Shown: piece after piece, positions 1 through 8,051 of the stretch
Numbering within the stretch: the stretch's first letter is position 1
How the letters are laid out: each line of letters opens with the position of its first letter
Source: Pseudovibrio brasiliensis
GTDB lineage: Bacteria > Pseudomonadota > Alphaproteobacteria > Rhizobiales > Stappiaceae
NCBI RefSeq assembly: GCF_018282095.1
Contig: NZ_CP074126.1
Location: 413,501 to 477,500, forward strand
DNA: 64,000 bases
Direction: 5' to 3'
Made by a program: the position numbers and the translations under genes
The notes under the pieces: generated by a model
What the model was told of the DNA's origin: nothing
The model's input: the letters and a program-made list of their open reading frames with translations, nothing else
Database searches by the model: none

Positions 1-666
1 CATCAGTGCGGGCACGTCGACACTTTCAGCCGCGACCTCACCCGCCGCATTCAAAAACTCTTCCAGATCCTCACGTTCACTCGCCTGCACAAGGCCAAGA
101 TGCCGCTCTGGCAAAGCCAGCTTTTCAGAGCGATAAAAAGCCCCCAACACGATCACATTCAACTGCTCTAGCGCATGCCGTAAAATCCGCTCATGGCGCT
201 CAGAACCGACGCGATTGAGAATAACACCGGCGATGTGACAGTGCGGGTGATAGGTCAGGAAGCCATGAACCAGCGCAGCGACTGATTGCGCCTGAGACTT
301 GCAGTCCACCACGAGAATAACAGGCAGACCCAGATGTACGGCAAGTTCAGCAACGGAGCCGGACCCATCTGCGGCTCCGTCAAACAAGCCCATCGCTCCT
401 TCAATCACAACGATATCGCTGTGTTTTTCCTGCTCTGTGGCGTTGAGTGAGAGTTGAGCCAGTGACATGGCCCAGGCATCGTAGTTCAGACAAGGACGCC
501 CGGAAGCAGCACTATGGAAAGCCGGGTCGATATAATCTGGCCCGGATTTGCCGGAGGAGATCCGAACCCCGGTATCACGAAGAGCACGCAGCAACGCCAG
601 AGTAATGGTTGTTTTGCCAGACCCTGAGGATGGCGCTGCAATGACGAAACCCTTCGCGATGGTCAT
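1..666 (-). CDS. cobB: Cobyrinate a,c-diamide synthase, 3' part cut by window edge
   Basis: Glutamine-dependent amidation of the a and c side chains of (hydrogeno)cobyrinic acid in cobalamin synthesis, cytoplasmic. I translated the minus strand by hand from the ATG at 666: the first 222 codons are open. They show a P-loop (PSSGSGKTT, residues 12-20), the substrate-site stretch GPDYIDPAFH and the EGAMGLFDG motif typical of CobB/CbiA. The C-terminal glutaminase domain lies outside the window. The ATG overlaps the cobA stop codon (ATGA), so cobA and cobB are translationally coupled. The family call is firm. Cobyrinate versus hydrogenobyrinate as substrate cannot be decided from the sequence. Confidence 0.93.
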   Translation of the reverse strand, partial: MTIAKGFVIAAPSSGSGKTTITLALLRALRDTGVRISSGKSGPDYIDPAFHSAASGRPCLNYDAWAMSLAQLSLNATEQEKHSDIVVIEGAMGLFDGAADGSGSVAELAVHLGLPVILVVDCKSQAQSVAALVHGFLTYHPHCHIAGVILNRVGSERHERILRHALEQLNVIVLGAFYRSEKLALPERHLGLVQASEREDLEEFLNAAGEVAAESVDVPALM

Positions 667-1493
667 AGGGCAGGTTCCTCTTCCTTTTGAGAGGTGCGAG
701 CCAAAGCTGGCTCAATCCAGTTCAATTGCTCTCGCAAATTTACGACATCACCTACAACGACAATAGCAGGTGGCTTCAGTCCGCTCTTCGCAATGTCATC
801 AGCGCAGGAACCAAGCGTAGTGTCCAGAACCTGTTGGTGTTGTTGCGTGGCGTTGCAAATCACTGCAACAGGCTCGGCTGCGCTTCGTCCACCATTCATC
901 AGCTTCTCTGTAATCAGCGAGATATGCTTCATCGCCATATACATCACGATCACGGGTGATCCTTTAGCAAGAGCATCCCAGTCCAGTTGGTCTGGCGCAA
1001 CCCCATTCTGATCATGACCTGTGAGGAACGTAACTGCTTGATTAACCCCGCGGTGGGTCGCAGGTATGCCTGCATAAGCTAGCCCGCCAACACCTGCCGT
1101 AATGCCGGGTATGATGCGGAAAGGAACTCTAGCTTCCACCAGCGCAAGCGCCTCTTCACCACCGCGACCAAACACAAACGGATCGCCGCCTTTAAGCCGC
1201 AGCACGCGCTTGCCAGATTTTGCCAGTTCCACCAGTTTAATCGAGATGCTGGACTGCTTGGGTGAGGGCTTGCCGCCGCGCTTGCCTGCATAGATAATTT
1301 CAGTCTCATTCCCGGCCAACTGAAGAATACGCTCATCCACCAGCGCGTCATAAACAATCACGTCAGCTTGTTGCAGGCCATTCAATGCATGGAGGCTCAG
1401 AAGGCCGGGATCACCGGGCCCGGCACCCGCAAGCCAAACCCATCCGGATTCTAGAACTGGAAATTCAAATTGGGGGAGGGAGATATCGATCAA
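663..1493 (-). CDS. cobA: Uroporphyrinogen-III C-methyltransferase (SUMT)
   Basis: SAM-dependent methylation of uroporphyrinogen III at C2 and C7 to give precorrin-2, the branch point from heme to corrin synthesis. The 276-residue protein has the family signatures: GAGPGDPG at 23-30 (SAM site), GGDPFVFGRGGEE at 102-114 and PGITAG near 129-134, followed by a THRG segment. Its length is normal for stand-alone CobA, with no CysG dehydrogenase/ferrochelatase domain. The reading frame begins at TTG 1493; no ATG occurs in the first part of the frame, so a TTG start is the simplest choice. It is first in an operon with cobB downstream (4-base overlap) and divergent from cbiD. Confidence 0.95.
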   Translation of the reverse strand: MIDISLPQFEFPVLESGWVWLAGAGPGDPGLLSLHALNGLQQADVIVYDALVDERILQLAGNETEIIYAGKRGGKPSPKQSSISIKLVELAKSGKRVLRLKGGDPFVFGRGGEEALALVEARVPFRIIPGITAGVGGLAYAGIPATHRGVNQAVTFLTGHDQNGVAPDQLDWDALAKGSPVIVMYMAMKHISLITEKLMNGGRSAAEPVAVICNATQQHQQVLDTTLGSCADDIAKSGLKPPAIVVVGDVVNLREQLNWIEPALARTSQKEEEPAL

Positions 1494-1531
1494 GCGGCTC
1501 TCGCATATTATGTGATTTTGCGTAGCAATTT

Positions 1532-1546
1532 AATTGGAAACCAATT
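1532..1546. promoter_or_regulatory. Inverted repeat in the cobA/cbiD divergent promoter region
   Basis: A perfect 6-3-6 inverted repeat (AATTGGAAACCAATT) lies in the 107-base gap between the divergent cobA and cbiD starts. Its position suits an operator serving both directions. It does not match a cobalamin riboswitch, and I do not recognise the protein that would bind it. Confidence 0.35.
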
Positions 1547-1600
1547 GGAAGTCCAAAGCCTTCTGCTTGGTATCTCCCGCTAAATCTGTATAGTCGCCAC

Positions 1601-2719
1601 ATGGCTGAAACCGGGCAGAAAAAACTGAGAACAGGGTGGACAACAGGCGCCTGCGCAACAGCCGCAGCCAAGGCAGCCTATGCCGCTTTGTTGTCGGGAG
1701 AGTTCCCTGATCCGGTCACCATTACACTGCCTCGCGGAGAGCAGCCTGCCTTCGCTCTGGCTTTCGAAAAGCTGGAAGAGAACGCAGCAACTGCGGCCAT
1801 CATAAAAGACGCTGGAGACGACCCGGATGTCACCCACGGAGCCTGTATTCAGGCCACAGTAAGGCCCAACGCCCAAGCCAACAGAATCCGTTTTCTTGCT
1901 GGTGCTGGCGTAGGCACTGTCACAAAACCGGGCTTGCCAATCCCGGTCGGTGAACCCGCGATCAATCCTGTCCCACGCCAGATGATCACCAGTGAGCTGC
2001 AAAAACTTGCAGATACTCATGGAGTTTCATTGGGTGTCGATGTCGAGATATCGATCCAAAACGGTGAGGAACTCGCGCAAAAAACCATGAACCCACGCCT
2101 CGGCATCGTCGGTGGCCTCTCGGTTCTTGGAACGACAGGTATTGTCCGTCCCTTCTCCTGTGCAGCCTGGATCGCCTCAATCCATCGCGGAGTTGATGTA
2201 GCTCGCGCCACTGGCCTCACCCATGTTGCCGCTGCAACAGGCGCGACATCTGAAGATGTGCTGCGTTCTTACTACCCAGACCTGCCGGAGCAAGCCTATC
2301 TTGACATGGGAGATTTCGCTGGCGGCCTCTTGAAGTACCTGCGCGCGCATCCAGTCTCCAAACTGACGATTTCCGGTGGCATAGCAAAGCTGACAAAACT
2401 CGCCCAAGGCGCCATGGACCTGCACTCAGCCCGATCTACTGTAGATTTCGCCGCTCTGGCCGATGTGCTGCAACAAGCAGGGGCGTCAGACGCGCTTCTC
2501 AAAGAAACCAGAGAAGCGAAACTCGTCTCTTATGTCGCTCAGCAAGCAGCAAAAGAGGGTCTTCAAATCGGAGAAGCCATAGCTCTGCGCGCTCAAACGG
2601 CAGCTTTGAACATCCTCCGTGGAGCTCCAGTGAGTGTTGAGATTATCGTGGTTGACCGACAAGGTCAGGTTCAAGGCCACACGCCAGCCAACGAAAACGT
2701 TCAACTGGAGCAATCGTGA
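1601..2719 (+). CDS. cbiD: Cobalt-precorrin-5B C1-methyltransferase CbiD
   Basis: SAM-dependent C1 methylation coupled to ring-contraction chemistry in corrin synthesis. CbiD is the enzyme of the anaerobic (early cobalt) route, replacing CobF. The 372-residue length is standard. The N-terminal TGWTTGACATAAAKAA stretch (11-26) is the family hallmark, followed by GTVTKPGL near residue 105 and further glycine-rich motifs (GATSED, SGGIAKLTKLA). The start ATG at 1601 lies just downstream of the divergent promoter region, and the stop overlaps the cobK start. Its presence beside CobA/CobB/CobK suggests a mixed pathway; many alphaproteobacteria lacking cobF appear to use CbiD. Confidence 0.95.
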   Translation: MAETGQKKLRTGWTTGACATAAAKAAYAALLSGEFPDPVTITLPRGEQPAFALAFEKLEENAATAAIIKDAGDDPDVTHGACIQATVRPNAQANRIRFLAGAGVGTVTKPGLPIPVGEPAINPVPRQMITSELQKLADTHGVSLGVDVEISIQNGEELAQKTMNPRLGIVGGLSVLGTTGIVRPFSCAAWIASIHRGVDVARATGLTHVAAATGATSEDVLRSYYPDLPEQAYLDMGDFAGGLLKYLRAHPVSKLTISGGIAKLTKLAQGAMDLHSARSTVDFAALADVLQQAGASDALLKETREAKLVSYVAQQAAKEGLQIGEAIALRAQTAALNILRGAPVSVEIIVVDRQGQVQGHTPANENVQLEQS

Positions 2720-3495
2720 TGCTCAAGAAGCCGAAAGTCCTCGTGCTGGCCGGCACAAAAGATGCGCGGAAACTGGTTGAGGCTCTTGCTGCGACTTCAG
2801 AATATGAACTCATCGCCTCGCTTGCAGGCGTGACACAAAACCCAGCAGATCTAATAGCACCAACCAGAACCGGAGGCTTCGGTGGTGCAGGAGGATTGGT
2901 CGAGTTTCTTCAAACTCAGAACATAGCAGCGGTAATCAACGCAACCCACCCGTATGCTGCCCAGATGTCTCAAAATGTAGTTGAGGCAACCACGCGCCTT
3001 TCCCTACCTTTAATCCGATTTGAGCGTATGCCATGGAAACAGGAAACAGGCGACAACTGGCAGTTTGCTGAGACTATTGAAGCAGCTTTGAAGTTCATTC
3101 CTTCAGAAAAAAAGGTCTTCTTCGCAGCAAGCTCAAAAGTAGCTGTGCCGCTAAAAAAACGGCCGGATCTTACCTTCATCATCCGCACTCTCAACATACC
3201 AACGCAAACCAACGCCTTAAAAAACGCAAACTACATCGAAGGTCTGCCAAACAAAGATTGGCAAGCTGAGGCTAAGCTGTTCCAAGAGTTACAGGTCGAT
3301 TGGCTCATCAGTAAAAATAGTGGTGGATCAACATCTTATGGAAAAATCAAGGCAGCCCGAGAGCTGGGCTTACCTGTCGCCATGATCAAGCGCCCTGAGC
3401 ACAATGGTGGCGTGAAGTGCTCTTCCATTGATGAAGTCCTGAATATTCTGCAAATGTGTGTTGGCACAGAGCAGACAACCTCGATCAGCTCTTAG
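2719..3495 (+). CDS. cobK: Precorrin-6A reductase
   Basis: NADPH-dependent reduction of (cobalt-)precorrin-6A to 6B, cytoplasmic. The product is about 258 residues, the usual CobK/CbiJ length, with the N-terminal nucleotide-binding strand VLVLAGTKDARKLVEAL, an INATHPYA motif and a C-terminal KNSGG stretch that fit the family. A GTG at 2716 is also in frame, but ATG 2719 overlaps the cbiD stop as TGATG, so coupled initiation there is preferred. The 3' end overlaps the convergent cytochrome b561 gene by 11 bases. Confidence 0.93.
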   Translation: MLKKPKVLVLAGTKDARKLVEALAATSEYELIASLAGVTQNPADLIAPTRTGGFGGAGGLVEFLQTQNIAAVINATHPYAAQMSQNVVEATTRLSLPLIRFERMPWKQETGDNWQFAETIEAALKFIPSEKKVFFAASSKVAVPLKKRPDLTFIIRTLNIPTQTNALKNANYIEGLPNKDWQAEAKLFQELQVDWLISKNSGGSTSYGKIKAARELGLPVAMIKRPEHNGGVKCSSIDEVLNILQMCVGTEQTTSISS

Positions 3496-4042
3496 GCTTC
3501 TGATAGGGCGCTGTCGTCATGCGCTCAATAATACCGTCTTTTGCTATCAGCCAGTGATAAAATGCGCCAAGCACATGCAAGGCAATAAGCCAAGCAAAAA
3601 CAACGCCAACGGTGGCATGAAAGTCCAGAATACCCTCTGCATTCGGACGATCCTGTGGCATCAGGCTGGGCAGATCAAACAAGCCGAAGAATGGGATTGG
3701 CGCACCGTAAAGAGAAAGCCCAATCCATCCGAGAATAGGATTGACGATCAACACCAGATAAAGCAACCCATGCACCGACCGTGAAACGATCCGCAGTGCC
3801 GGCGAAAGGGAGGCTGGCGGCGGAGGTGCTGGCGTAATCCAGTGCTGCAAAAGACGCAGAACCACCAGCAAAAACAACAGTATACCGATGCTCTTGTGGT
3901 AGAAATAAAGCGTGTTCTGAAGAGCGCCCGGCCCAAGATCGGTCATAACCAGACCCATCGGAACCATGATGAAAACCAGAATGGCGACGATCCAATGATA
4001 GGTCTTCGCCATAGCAGAATATCCGGCAACTTGATGGGCCAT
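3485..4042 (-). CDS. Cytochrome b561 family membrane protein
   Basis: A 185-residue integral membrane diheme cytochrome b of the bacterial b561 (CybB) type, expected to move electrons between the quinone pool and periplasmic acceptors. There are four hydrophobic segments (about 16-36, 48-66, 90-112 and 140-165) with histidines placed as axial ligands, including TYHW at 14-17, YHKS near 50, SVHG near 92, DFH and LHVLGAFYHW near 150. It matches the family length. It stands alone, convergent with cobK and divergent from the RibD-like gene, so its partner is unknown. Confidence 0.9.
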   Translation of the reverse strand: MAHQVAGYSAMAKTYHWIVAILVFIMVPMGLVMTDLGPGALQNTLYFYHKSIGILLFLLVVLRLLQHWITPAPPPPASLSPALRIVSRSVHGLLYLVLIVNPILGWIGLSLYGAPIPFFGLFDLPSLMPQDRPNAEGILDFHATVGVVFAWLIALHVLGAFYHWLIAKDGIIERMTTAPYQKPKS

Positions 4043-4179
4043 GTTCTGTTCTCCTGATAATCCCAGAGGTTCCTCAAGAGCCCCTGCAATCTCCTGATCG
4101 ACAGATTAATCAAGGTTCGTTACCACTAGGCTAACCTTAGGTGAGGTGGGCTGTGAACTCGGTAAAACAAGGGGGCCTG

Positions 4180-5007
4180 ATGGACAGGGGCCATACAACG
4201 CCAACACATCAGCAAGAACAAGCGGACGGCTCTCAGCTGACCTGCGAAAAGCCACAAGCTCAGTCGCCGGGTATCTTGTCTCCAGAAGAATGGCAGGAGG
4301 TTTTAGCCGCTTCCGTTGAAAGGCGTGCACCAGACCTGGAAGGTTACGGCAGCGTGTTCGCACCTTTATGTCAGGCGCAAAAACAGTTTGTTATCGGACA
4401 GTTAGGCCAGTCCGTTGATGGCCGGATTGCTACTGTAACGGGCGATTCCAATTATGTAAGCTGCTCAGAGGCTCTGATCCACCTTCATAGATTGCGTGCC
4501 CTATGCGATGCAGTGGTTGTTGGGGTTGGCACAGCAGTCGCAGACAACCCTCAGCTCACCGTCAGACATGTTAGCGGACGCCATCCTGCCCGTATTGTTA
4601 TCGACCCCTATGGCCGGATGCCAAGAGATAGCACTTTACTTCAGGATAACAGCACCCGCCGCATCGTGATCACACGAACGGATGCTCATGCTCGCTATCC
4701 CGAAGGTGTTGAATGTTTCCAACTCCAGCCAGATGCAAAAGGCCGCCTGTCATGCGCTGAAATTCGCCATGCCTTGCGTGAGTTCCGCTGCATTCTGGTG
4801 GAAGGCGGAGCGTGGACACTCTCTCGCTTCATCGAGCTGAAAATGATTGATCGCCTGCACCTTATGATCGCTCCACTGATCATTGGATCTGGCCCACGTG
4901 GCCTGCAACTCCCTGCCATCGATTATCTGGCACAAGCGATCCGACCTGACGTGACATGGCACCCACTTGGCGTTGATATGCTTGCTGATCTAAGCCTGAA
5001 CAACTAA
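4180..5007 (+). CDS. RibD C-terminal-type reductase (DHFR-like fold)
   Basis: A protein of the RibD reductase/dihydrofolate-reductase-like family, which reduces ribosylaminopyrimidines or pterin-like substrates with NADPH. The domain runs from about residue 69 (FVIGQLGQSVDGRIA) to the end, with RALCDAVVVGVGT, DNPQLTVR, EGGAWTLSRF and PLIIGSGPRGL as signatures. There is no deaminase half, so it is not a full riboflavin RibD; the first 65 residues are hydrophilic and unfamiliar. ATG 4180 is preferred over an upstream GTG (4141) because AAGGGGG precedes it. It is followed 84 bases later by the NUDIX gene and faces the pterin/glycosyltransferase operon, where it probably belongs functionally (inference). 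Confidence 0.85.
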   Translation: MDRGHTTPTHQQEQADGSQLTCEKPQAQSPGILSPEEWQEVLAASVERRAPDLEGYGSVFAPLCQAQKQFVIGQLGQSVDGRIATVTGDSNYVSCSEALIHLHRLRALCDAVVVGVGTAVADNPQLTVRHVSGRHPARIVIDPYGRMPRDSTLLQDNSTRRIVITRTDAHARYPEGVECFQLQPDAKGRLSCAEIRHALREFRCILVEGGAWTLSRFIELKMIDRLHLMIAPLIIGSGPRGLQLPAIDYLAQAIRPDVTWHPLGVDMLADLSLNN

Positions 5008-5091
5008 CACCTGCTTTGAGCGGAAAAGCAGTTCCTTTCGCCAGAAAGTGCACTTATAAACTTGCGTGAATCTCCGAATAAGGAAACACGC

Positions 5092-5661
5092 ATGCCAGAG
5101 CTCATCAGACGGACCTCTCTTCTTGAAGTTAAAGGGCAGATTGAAGAAGTTGAGGTTCGTGTTGTTCATGAAGATGGCCGTGAACACATCACCACTGATC
5201 CAGTCTGGGTTTATGGCGATTCCATCGCAGTGCTTGCATATGATCCTGCTGCGAAGACGGTGCTGTTGGTCAAACAGCTGCGTGTGGCACCTTACATCAT
5301 GGAAGAAGAGATCATTCTGGAAGCCTGTGCCGGCGGGATTGAGATAAGCGATCTCTCAATTGAAGAAGCCTGCAAGCGTGAAGCGCAGGAAGAGCTGGGC
5401 TGTCAGCTAACAAACCTGCAAAAAATCGCAAATGTCTTTATTAATCCGGCACGCTTAGCAGAGCGGGCGCACCTCTTTTTAGCGGAATACACCTCCGGTG
5501 ATTTCAACGTCGAAAGTCGAAATCTGGATGATGACGAAGATATTGAGGTTGTTGAACTATCCTTTGAAGAATTGCGCAGTCTCTACGACAATCAGGAAAT
5601 CCGCTGCCCACGCCTCTTTATGCTTACACAAGCACTCCTTCTGAAAGGTATCGGAATCTAG
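5092..5661 (+). CDS. NUDIX hydrolase, NudK-like (GDP-mannose/ADP-ribose pyrophosphatase type)
   Basis: Expected to cleave a nucleoside diphosphate sugar to NMP plus sugar phosphate. The 189-residue length and overall pattern (VKQLRVAP, LEACAGGIE, LFLAEYTS, DEDIEVVELSFEE) resemble E. coli NudK. The NUDIX box core REAQEELG is at 96-103, but the first glutamate of the canonical box appears to be leucine (DLS in place of xE), as loosely seen in NudK-like boxes. The start at ATG 5092 is chosen for the AAGGAAA site seven bases upstream. It sits behind the RibD-like gene on the same strand and may remove a nucleotide-sugar or nucleotide by-product; the substrate is unproven. Confidence 0.85.
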   Translation: MPELIRRTSLLEVKGQIEEVEVRVVHEDGREHITTDPVWVYGDSIAVLAYDPAAKTVLLVKQLRVAPYIMEEEIILEACAGGIEISDLSIEEACKREAQEELGCQLTNLQKIANVFINPARLAERAHLFLAEYTSGDFNVESRNLDDDEDIEVVELSFEELRSLYDNQEIRCPRLFMLTQALLLKGIGI

Positions 5662-5676
5662 AGCTGATCAATATTA

Positions 5677-5705
5677 CCACCGCTTCTATGCTTTTAGAGC
5701 GGTGG
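5677..5705. terminator. Hairpin between convergent NUDIX and methyltransferase genes
   Basis: Arms CCACCGCT (5677-5684) and AGCGGTGG (5698-5705) pair perfectly across a 13-base loop. The hairpin lies at the meeting point of two convergent transcripts and overlaps the methyltransferase stop. Neither strand has a strong T-run, so it may be a weak terminator or a 3'-end stabiliser. Confidence 0.45.
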
Positions 5706-6485
5706 AAGGCCAACAATATCAACGTGCCCAACTTGCAACTGCGATTTGCCTTTTCCGATAGCAGTCAAGCGATAGTCCAGCCAATCATCGACAATACTGT
5801 CAGGAACGCCGATCTCCCGCGCAGCCTCAGCCCATCCCTTAATCAGCTCAAGCTGGAGTTCATCCTCTTCTGGCTTACAGATCCAGTCCGATCGTCCCGT
5901 AAAGCAAGTGTAGCCCGCCTTCAACAATCGTTCGTGCGCATGGAATCCACCCAGTGGTCCGAGAGCTGAACCGAACCCTTTATCTGTTGCTTGATGCTGG
6001 TTGAAGGCTCGCTGAATGAGCCGGTCTGTCGGGTGGTGTGGCTGGCTGAGCAATATTCCGTTGTAAGATAGCCCCGCAAGAAAAGGCAGCTTCAACTGCC
6101 TCATCCGAGCCACGAAACTATCCAGCCAATGCGCACTCACCAGATCCAGGAAGGCTGATGTGACAACGCCGTGATGGCCCTCAAGAACTTCCAGAGAACC
6201 TGCGTCAGTCAGCTCGCAGAGGCCTGTTTTGGTGCGGGTCTGAGGGAAAGGAGGAGGTGTTTCCTTCGCAACCTTCAGCAGTTCAGCGTCGTTATCAATA
6301 AGCAGCCAGACCTGCTCCCTGTTCGACCCGATATGCTCAGCCAGATCTTGCAAAAAAGACCCAGTCCCTGCAGCAATATCAATCAGTTTGAGAGGCCCGT
6401 CTTTTGGGGCATGCTCCACCAACCAGTTGCAGAATTTCTGCATAATATCTTTGTTGCGTGCGCGCCGGTCAGCTTTGCGGCGCAT
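5694..6485 (-). CDS. Class I SAM-dependent methyltransferase
   Basis: A Rossmann-fold methyltransferase of about 263 residues; motif I is LIDIAAGTGSFLQ (35-47), followed by an acidic LLIDND strand and later DLVSAHWLDSF. The substrate is unknown. ATG 6485 is chosen because it lies just after the glycosyltransferase stop (6512); a TTG at 6563 would add 26 residues and overlap that gene by 52 bases. It is last in the operon MDR, pterin-synthase homologue, GT4, methyltransferase, so it probably methylates the product of that pathway or its sugar (inference). Confidence 0.85.
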   Translation of the reverse strand: MRRKADRRARNKDIMQKFCNWLVEHAPKDGPLKLIDIAAGTGSFLQDLAEHIGSNREQVWLLIDNDAELLKVAKETPPPFPQTRTKTGLCELTDAGSLEVLEGHHGVVTSAFLDLVSAHWLDSFVARMRQLKLPFLAGLSYNGILLSQPHHPTDRLIQRAFNQHQATDKGFGSALGPLGGFHAHERLLKAGYTCFTGRSDWICKPEEDELQLELIKGWAEAAREIGVPDSIVDDWLDYRLTAIGKGKSQLQVGHVDIVGLPPL

Positions 6486-6511
6486 TGAGAGCCACTCAGA
6501 AGAAAATCCAC

Positions 6512-7621
6512 TCAAAGGTGAGCCTCCAATGTGCCTGCAAATGCTTTGGCGCTGTCGTTCCAATCTGGCAGTGTATCCGCTGCAGCCAACGAGCCTTCGG
6601 AAAGTTTAGAACGCAACTCTTTGTTTGTAAGCAGGGCCTCGATTGCTTTGCTTAGAGCCACCGGATCACCAGCCCCAACATGAAAGCCAGCCGTTGGCGG
6701 AACTGTAGATGCCACAGCTCCCTCGCCACTGGCAATAATCGGCAGACCAAAGCTCATCGCCTCCGCAAATGCCATTCCATACCCCTCGTAGTAGGTCGGA
6801 AGCACAAAGACATCGGCACGCTGATAAAAGCCAGTCAGCTCAGCTTTCGAGATGCCACCATGCACCCGAATACGGTCCACCAAGCCATGCCGCTTGATCT
6901 GCGCGCGCACCTGGCTCGTGTACTCGGGATCAAACTTCGCTTCTCCAATCAGATCCAGATGCCAGTCGAGATCTTTCAGCTGTCCCAGTGCCTCAACGAG
7001 ATGAAGCTGTCCTTTGCGGGGAACGAGCGATCCGACACACAGCAACTTGCCAGTTCCAACCGGCTCTTTTGCTGCTTGAGCGGTTGCCGAAACATCAGGG
7101 CGATCAATACCTGGCAAAACGATGCTGATCTTCTCTGCAGGAACACCCATCTCAGCAACAAGCGTCTTCTGAGTTGAAGGGCTGGTGACAATGACGTGCT
7201 CCGCGAACGTCAGCGCCTCCGTCTCTGCAACGCGAAGAGTTTTCGCCAGTTCAGGCTCAATCCCGCTTTCCAGAAACAGCGGATGGTGCACCAGCGCTAT
7301 CAGATTGGAGTGCTCAGCAATCTTGTGCGCAAATTCTGGCGAACCGCCCAAGGCCAGTCCATCCACGATGATCAGAGCAGAAGCTTCGATTTCGCCCAGA
7401 GCGTCCAACGCCAGCTTTTTGTCACTATCTGATGGAGTAGGATAGTCCCCCTCAAGGTTGATGAGTGAGACTTTCCAATCGTGCTTTTGTAGTCCGCGAA
7501 TGATCTCCCGGTCATACCGATAACCACCCGTTGGCGTGTTGAGATCTCCCGGAAACACGAAGTAGCAGGATTTTTGTTGTGTTGTTGTCGCTGTTTCAAA
7601 TGATGGAAGCACGTTATTCAT
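6512..7621 (-). CDS. Glycosyltransferase family 4
   Basis: Retaining GT-B glycosyltransferase that moves a sugar from a nucleotide donor. The N-terminal acceptor domain starts FVFPGDLNTPTGGYRYD (21-37). The C-terminal donor domain has VGSLVPRKG (197-204), ADVFVLPTYYEG and the E-x7-E pair at E279/E287. There is no membrane segment, so the acceptor is likely soluble. Its start overlaps the pterin-synthase-like stop by 8 bases, indicating coupled expression. With a pterin-type enzyme immediately upstream it may glycosylate a pterin or pyrimidine, as pterin glycosyltransferases of cyanobacteria and Chlorobium do; this is inference from context only. Confidence 0.88.
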   Translation of the reverse strand: MNNVLPSFETATTTQQKSCYFVFPGDLNTPTGGYRYDREIIRGLQKHDWKVSLINLEGDYPTPSDSDKKLALDALGEIEASALIIVDGLALGGSPEFAHKIAEHSNLIALVHHPLFLESGIEPELAKTLRVAETEALTFAEHVIVTSPSTQKTLVAEMGVPAEKISIVLPGIDRPDVSATAQAAKEPVGTGKLLCVGSLVPRKGQLHLVEALGQLKDLDWHLDLIGEAKFDPEYTSQVRAQIKRHGLVDRIRVHGGISKAELTGFYQRADVFVLPTYYEGYGMAFAEAMSFGLPIIASGEGAVASTVPPTAGFHVGAGDPVALSKAIEALLTNKELRSKLSEGSLAAADTLPDWNDSAKAFAGTLEAHL

Positions 7622-8033
7622 GAGCCTCGGATGCAGTTAGTGGCGCTTCATAGGAGGCGCGGGCGTTTGGATTTTCGGAGATGGTTACGCGCACCTTGCT
7701 AAGTTCGCCCGGTTCGCGGCCCAACTTATGCAGATAAGCAGCATCACACACGCGCTGGTAAATGTAGCTACACAGAAAATCGACGGTGGTATTGCGACCC
7801 TTGAACTGAGGCAGGTCATCTAAATTCTTGTAGTTGAACGGATGAAGGATCTCGGCAAGCACATCCAACGCGTTACCTATGTCAATTACGATCCCGTTCT
7901 CATCTAATTCTTCAGCAAAAATAGCCACATGAACGTGGGCAGTCAGCCCGTGGAGCTGAGAGGCGGGACCAAAAACTTCGCCCTTCAAGCTATGCGCGAT
8001 CATAATATGATTGCTGATCTCGACTGAATACAT
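7614..8033 (-). CDS. 6-pyruvoyl-tetrahydropterin synthase/QueD family homologue, atypical active site
   Basis: A 139-residue T-fold protein of the family that converts 7,8-dihydroneopterin triphosphate to 6-pyruvoyl- or 6-carboxy-tetrahydropterin. The fold is recognisable from IMIAHSL (11-16), SQLHG (25-29), NGIVIDIGNALDVL (46-59), NYKNLDDLP and NTTVDFLCSYIY. The usual Cys-x3-His-Gly-His motif reads Ala-x3-His-Gly-Leu here (A24, H28, L30), so the catalytic cysteine and one zinc histidine are missing at their normal places. H14, H28 and perhaps H33 or H35 could still bind metal. It sits between the MDR dehydrogenase and GT4 genes in a tight operon. It is unlikely to be an ordinary QueD; a new pterin lyase or tautomerase role is possible. 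Confidence 0.85.
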   Translation of the reverse strand: MYSVEISNHIMIAHSLKGEVFGPASQLHGLTAHVHVAIFAEELDENGIVIDIGNALDVLAEILHPFNYKNLDDLPQFKGRNTTVDFLCSYIYQRVCDAAYLHKLGREPGELSKVRVTISENPNARASYEAPLTASEAHE

Positions 8034-8051
8034 CTCAAAATCCTTGCAAAA

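Noticed and set aside
6..218. 70-codon plus-strand frame at the window start
   Set aside because: It lies opposite the cobB coding sequence, which has P-loop and family motifs; the plus-strand frame has none and is a shadow.
1494..1600. Cobalamin riboswitch upstream of cbiD or cobA
   Set aside because: The gap is only 107 bases and shows no B12-box-like sequence.
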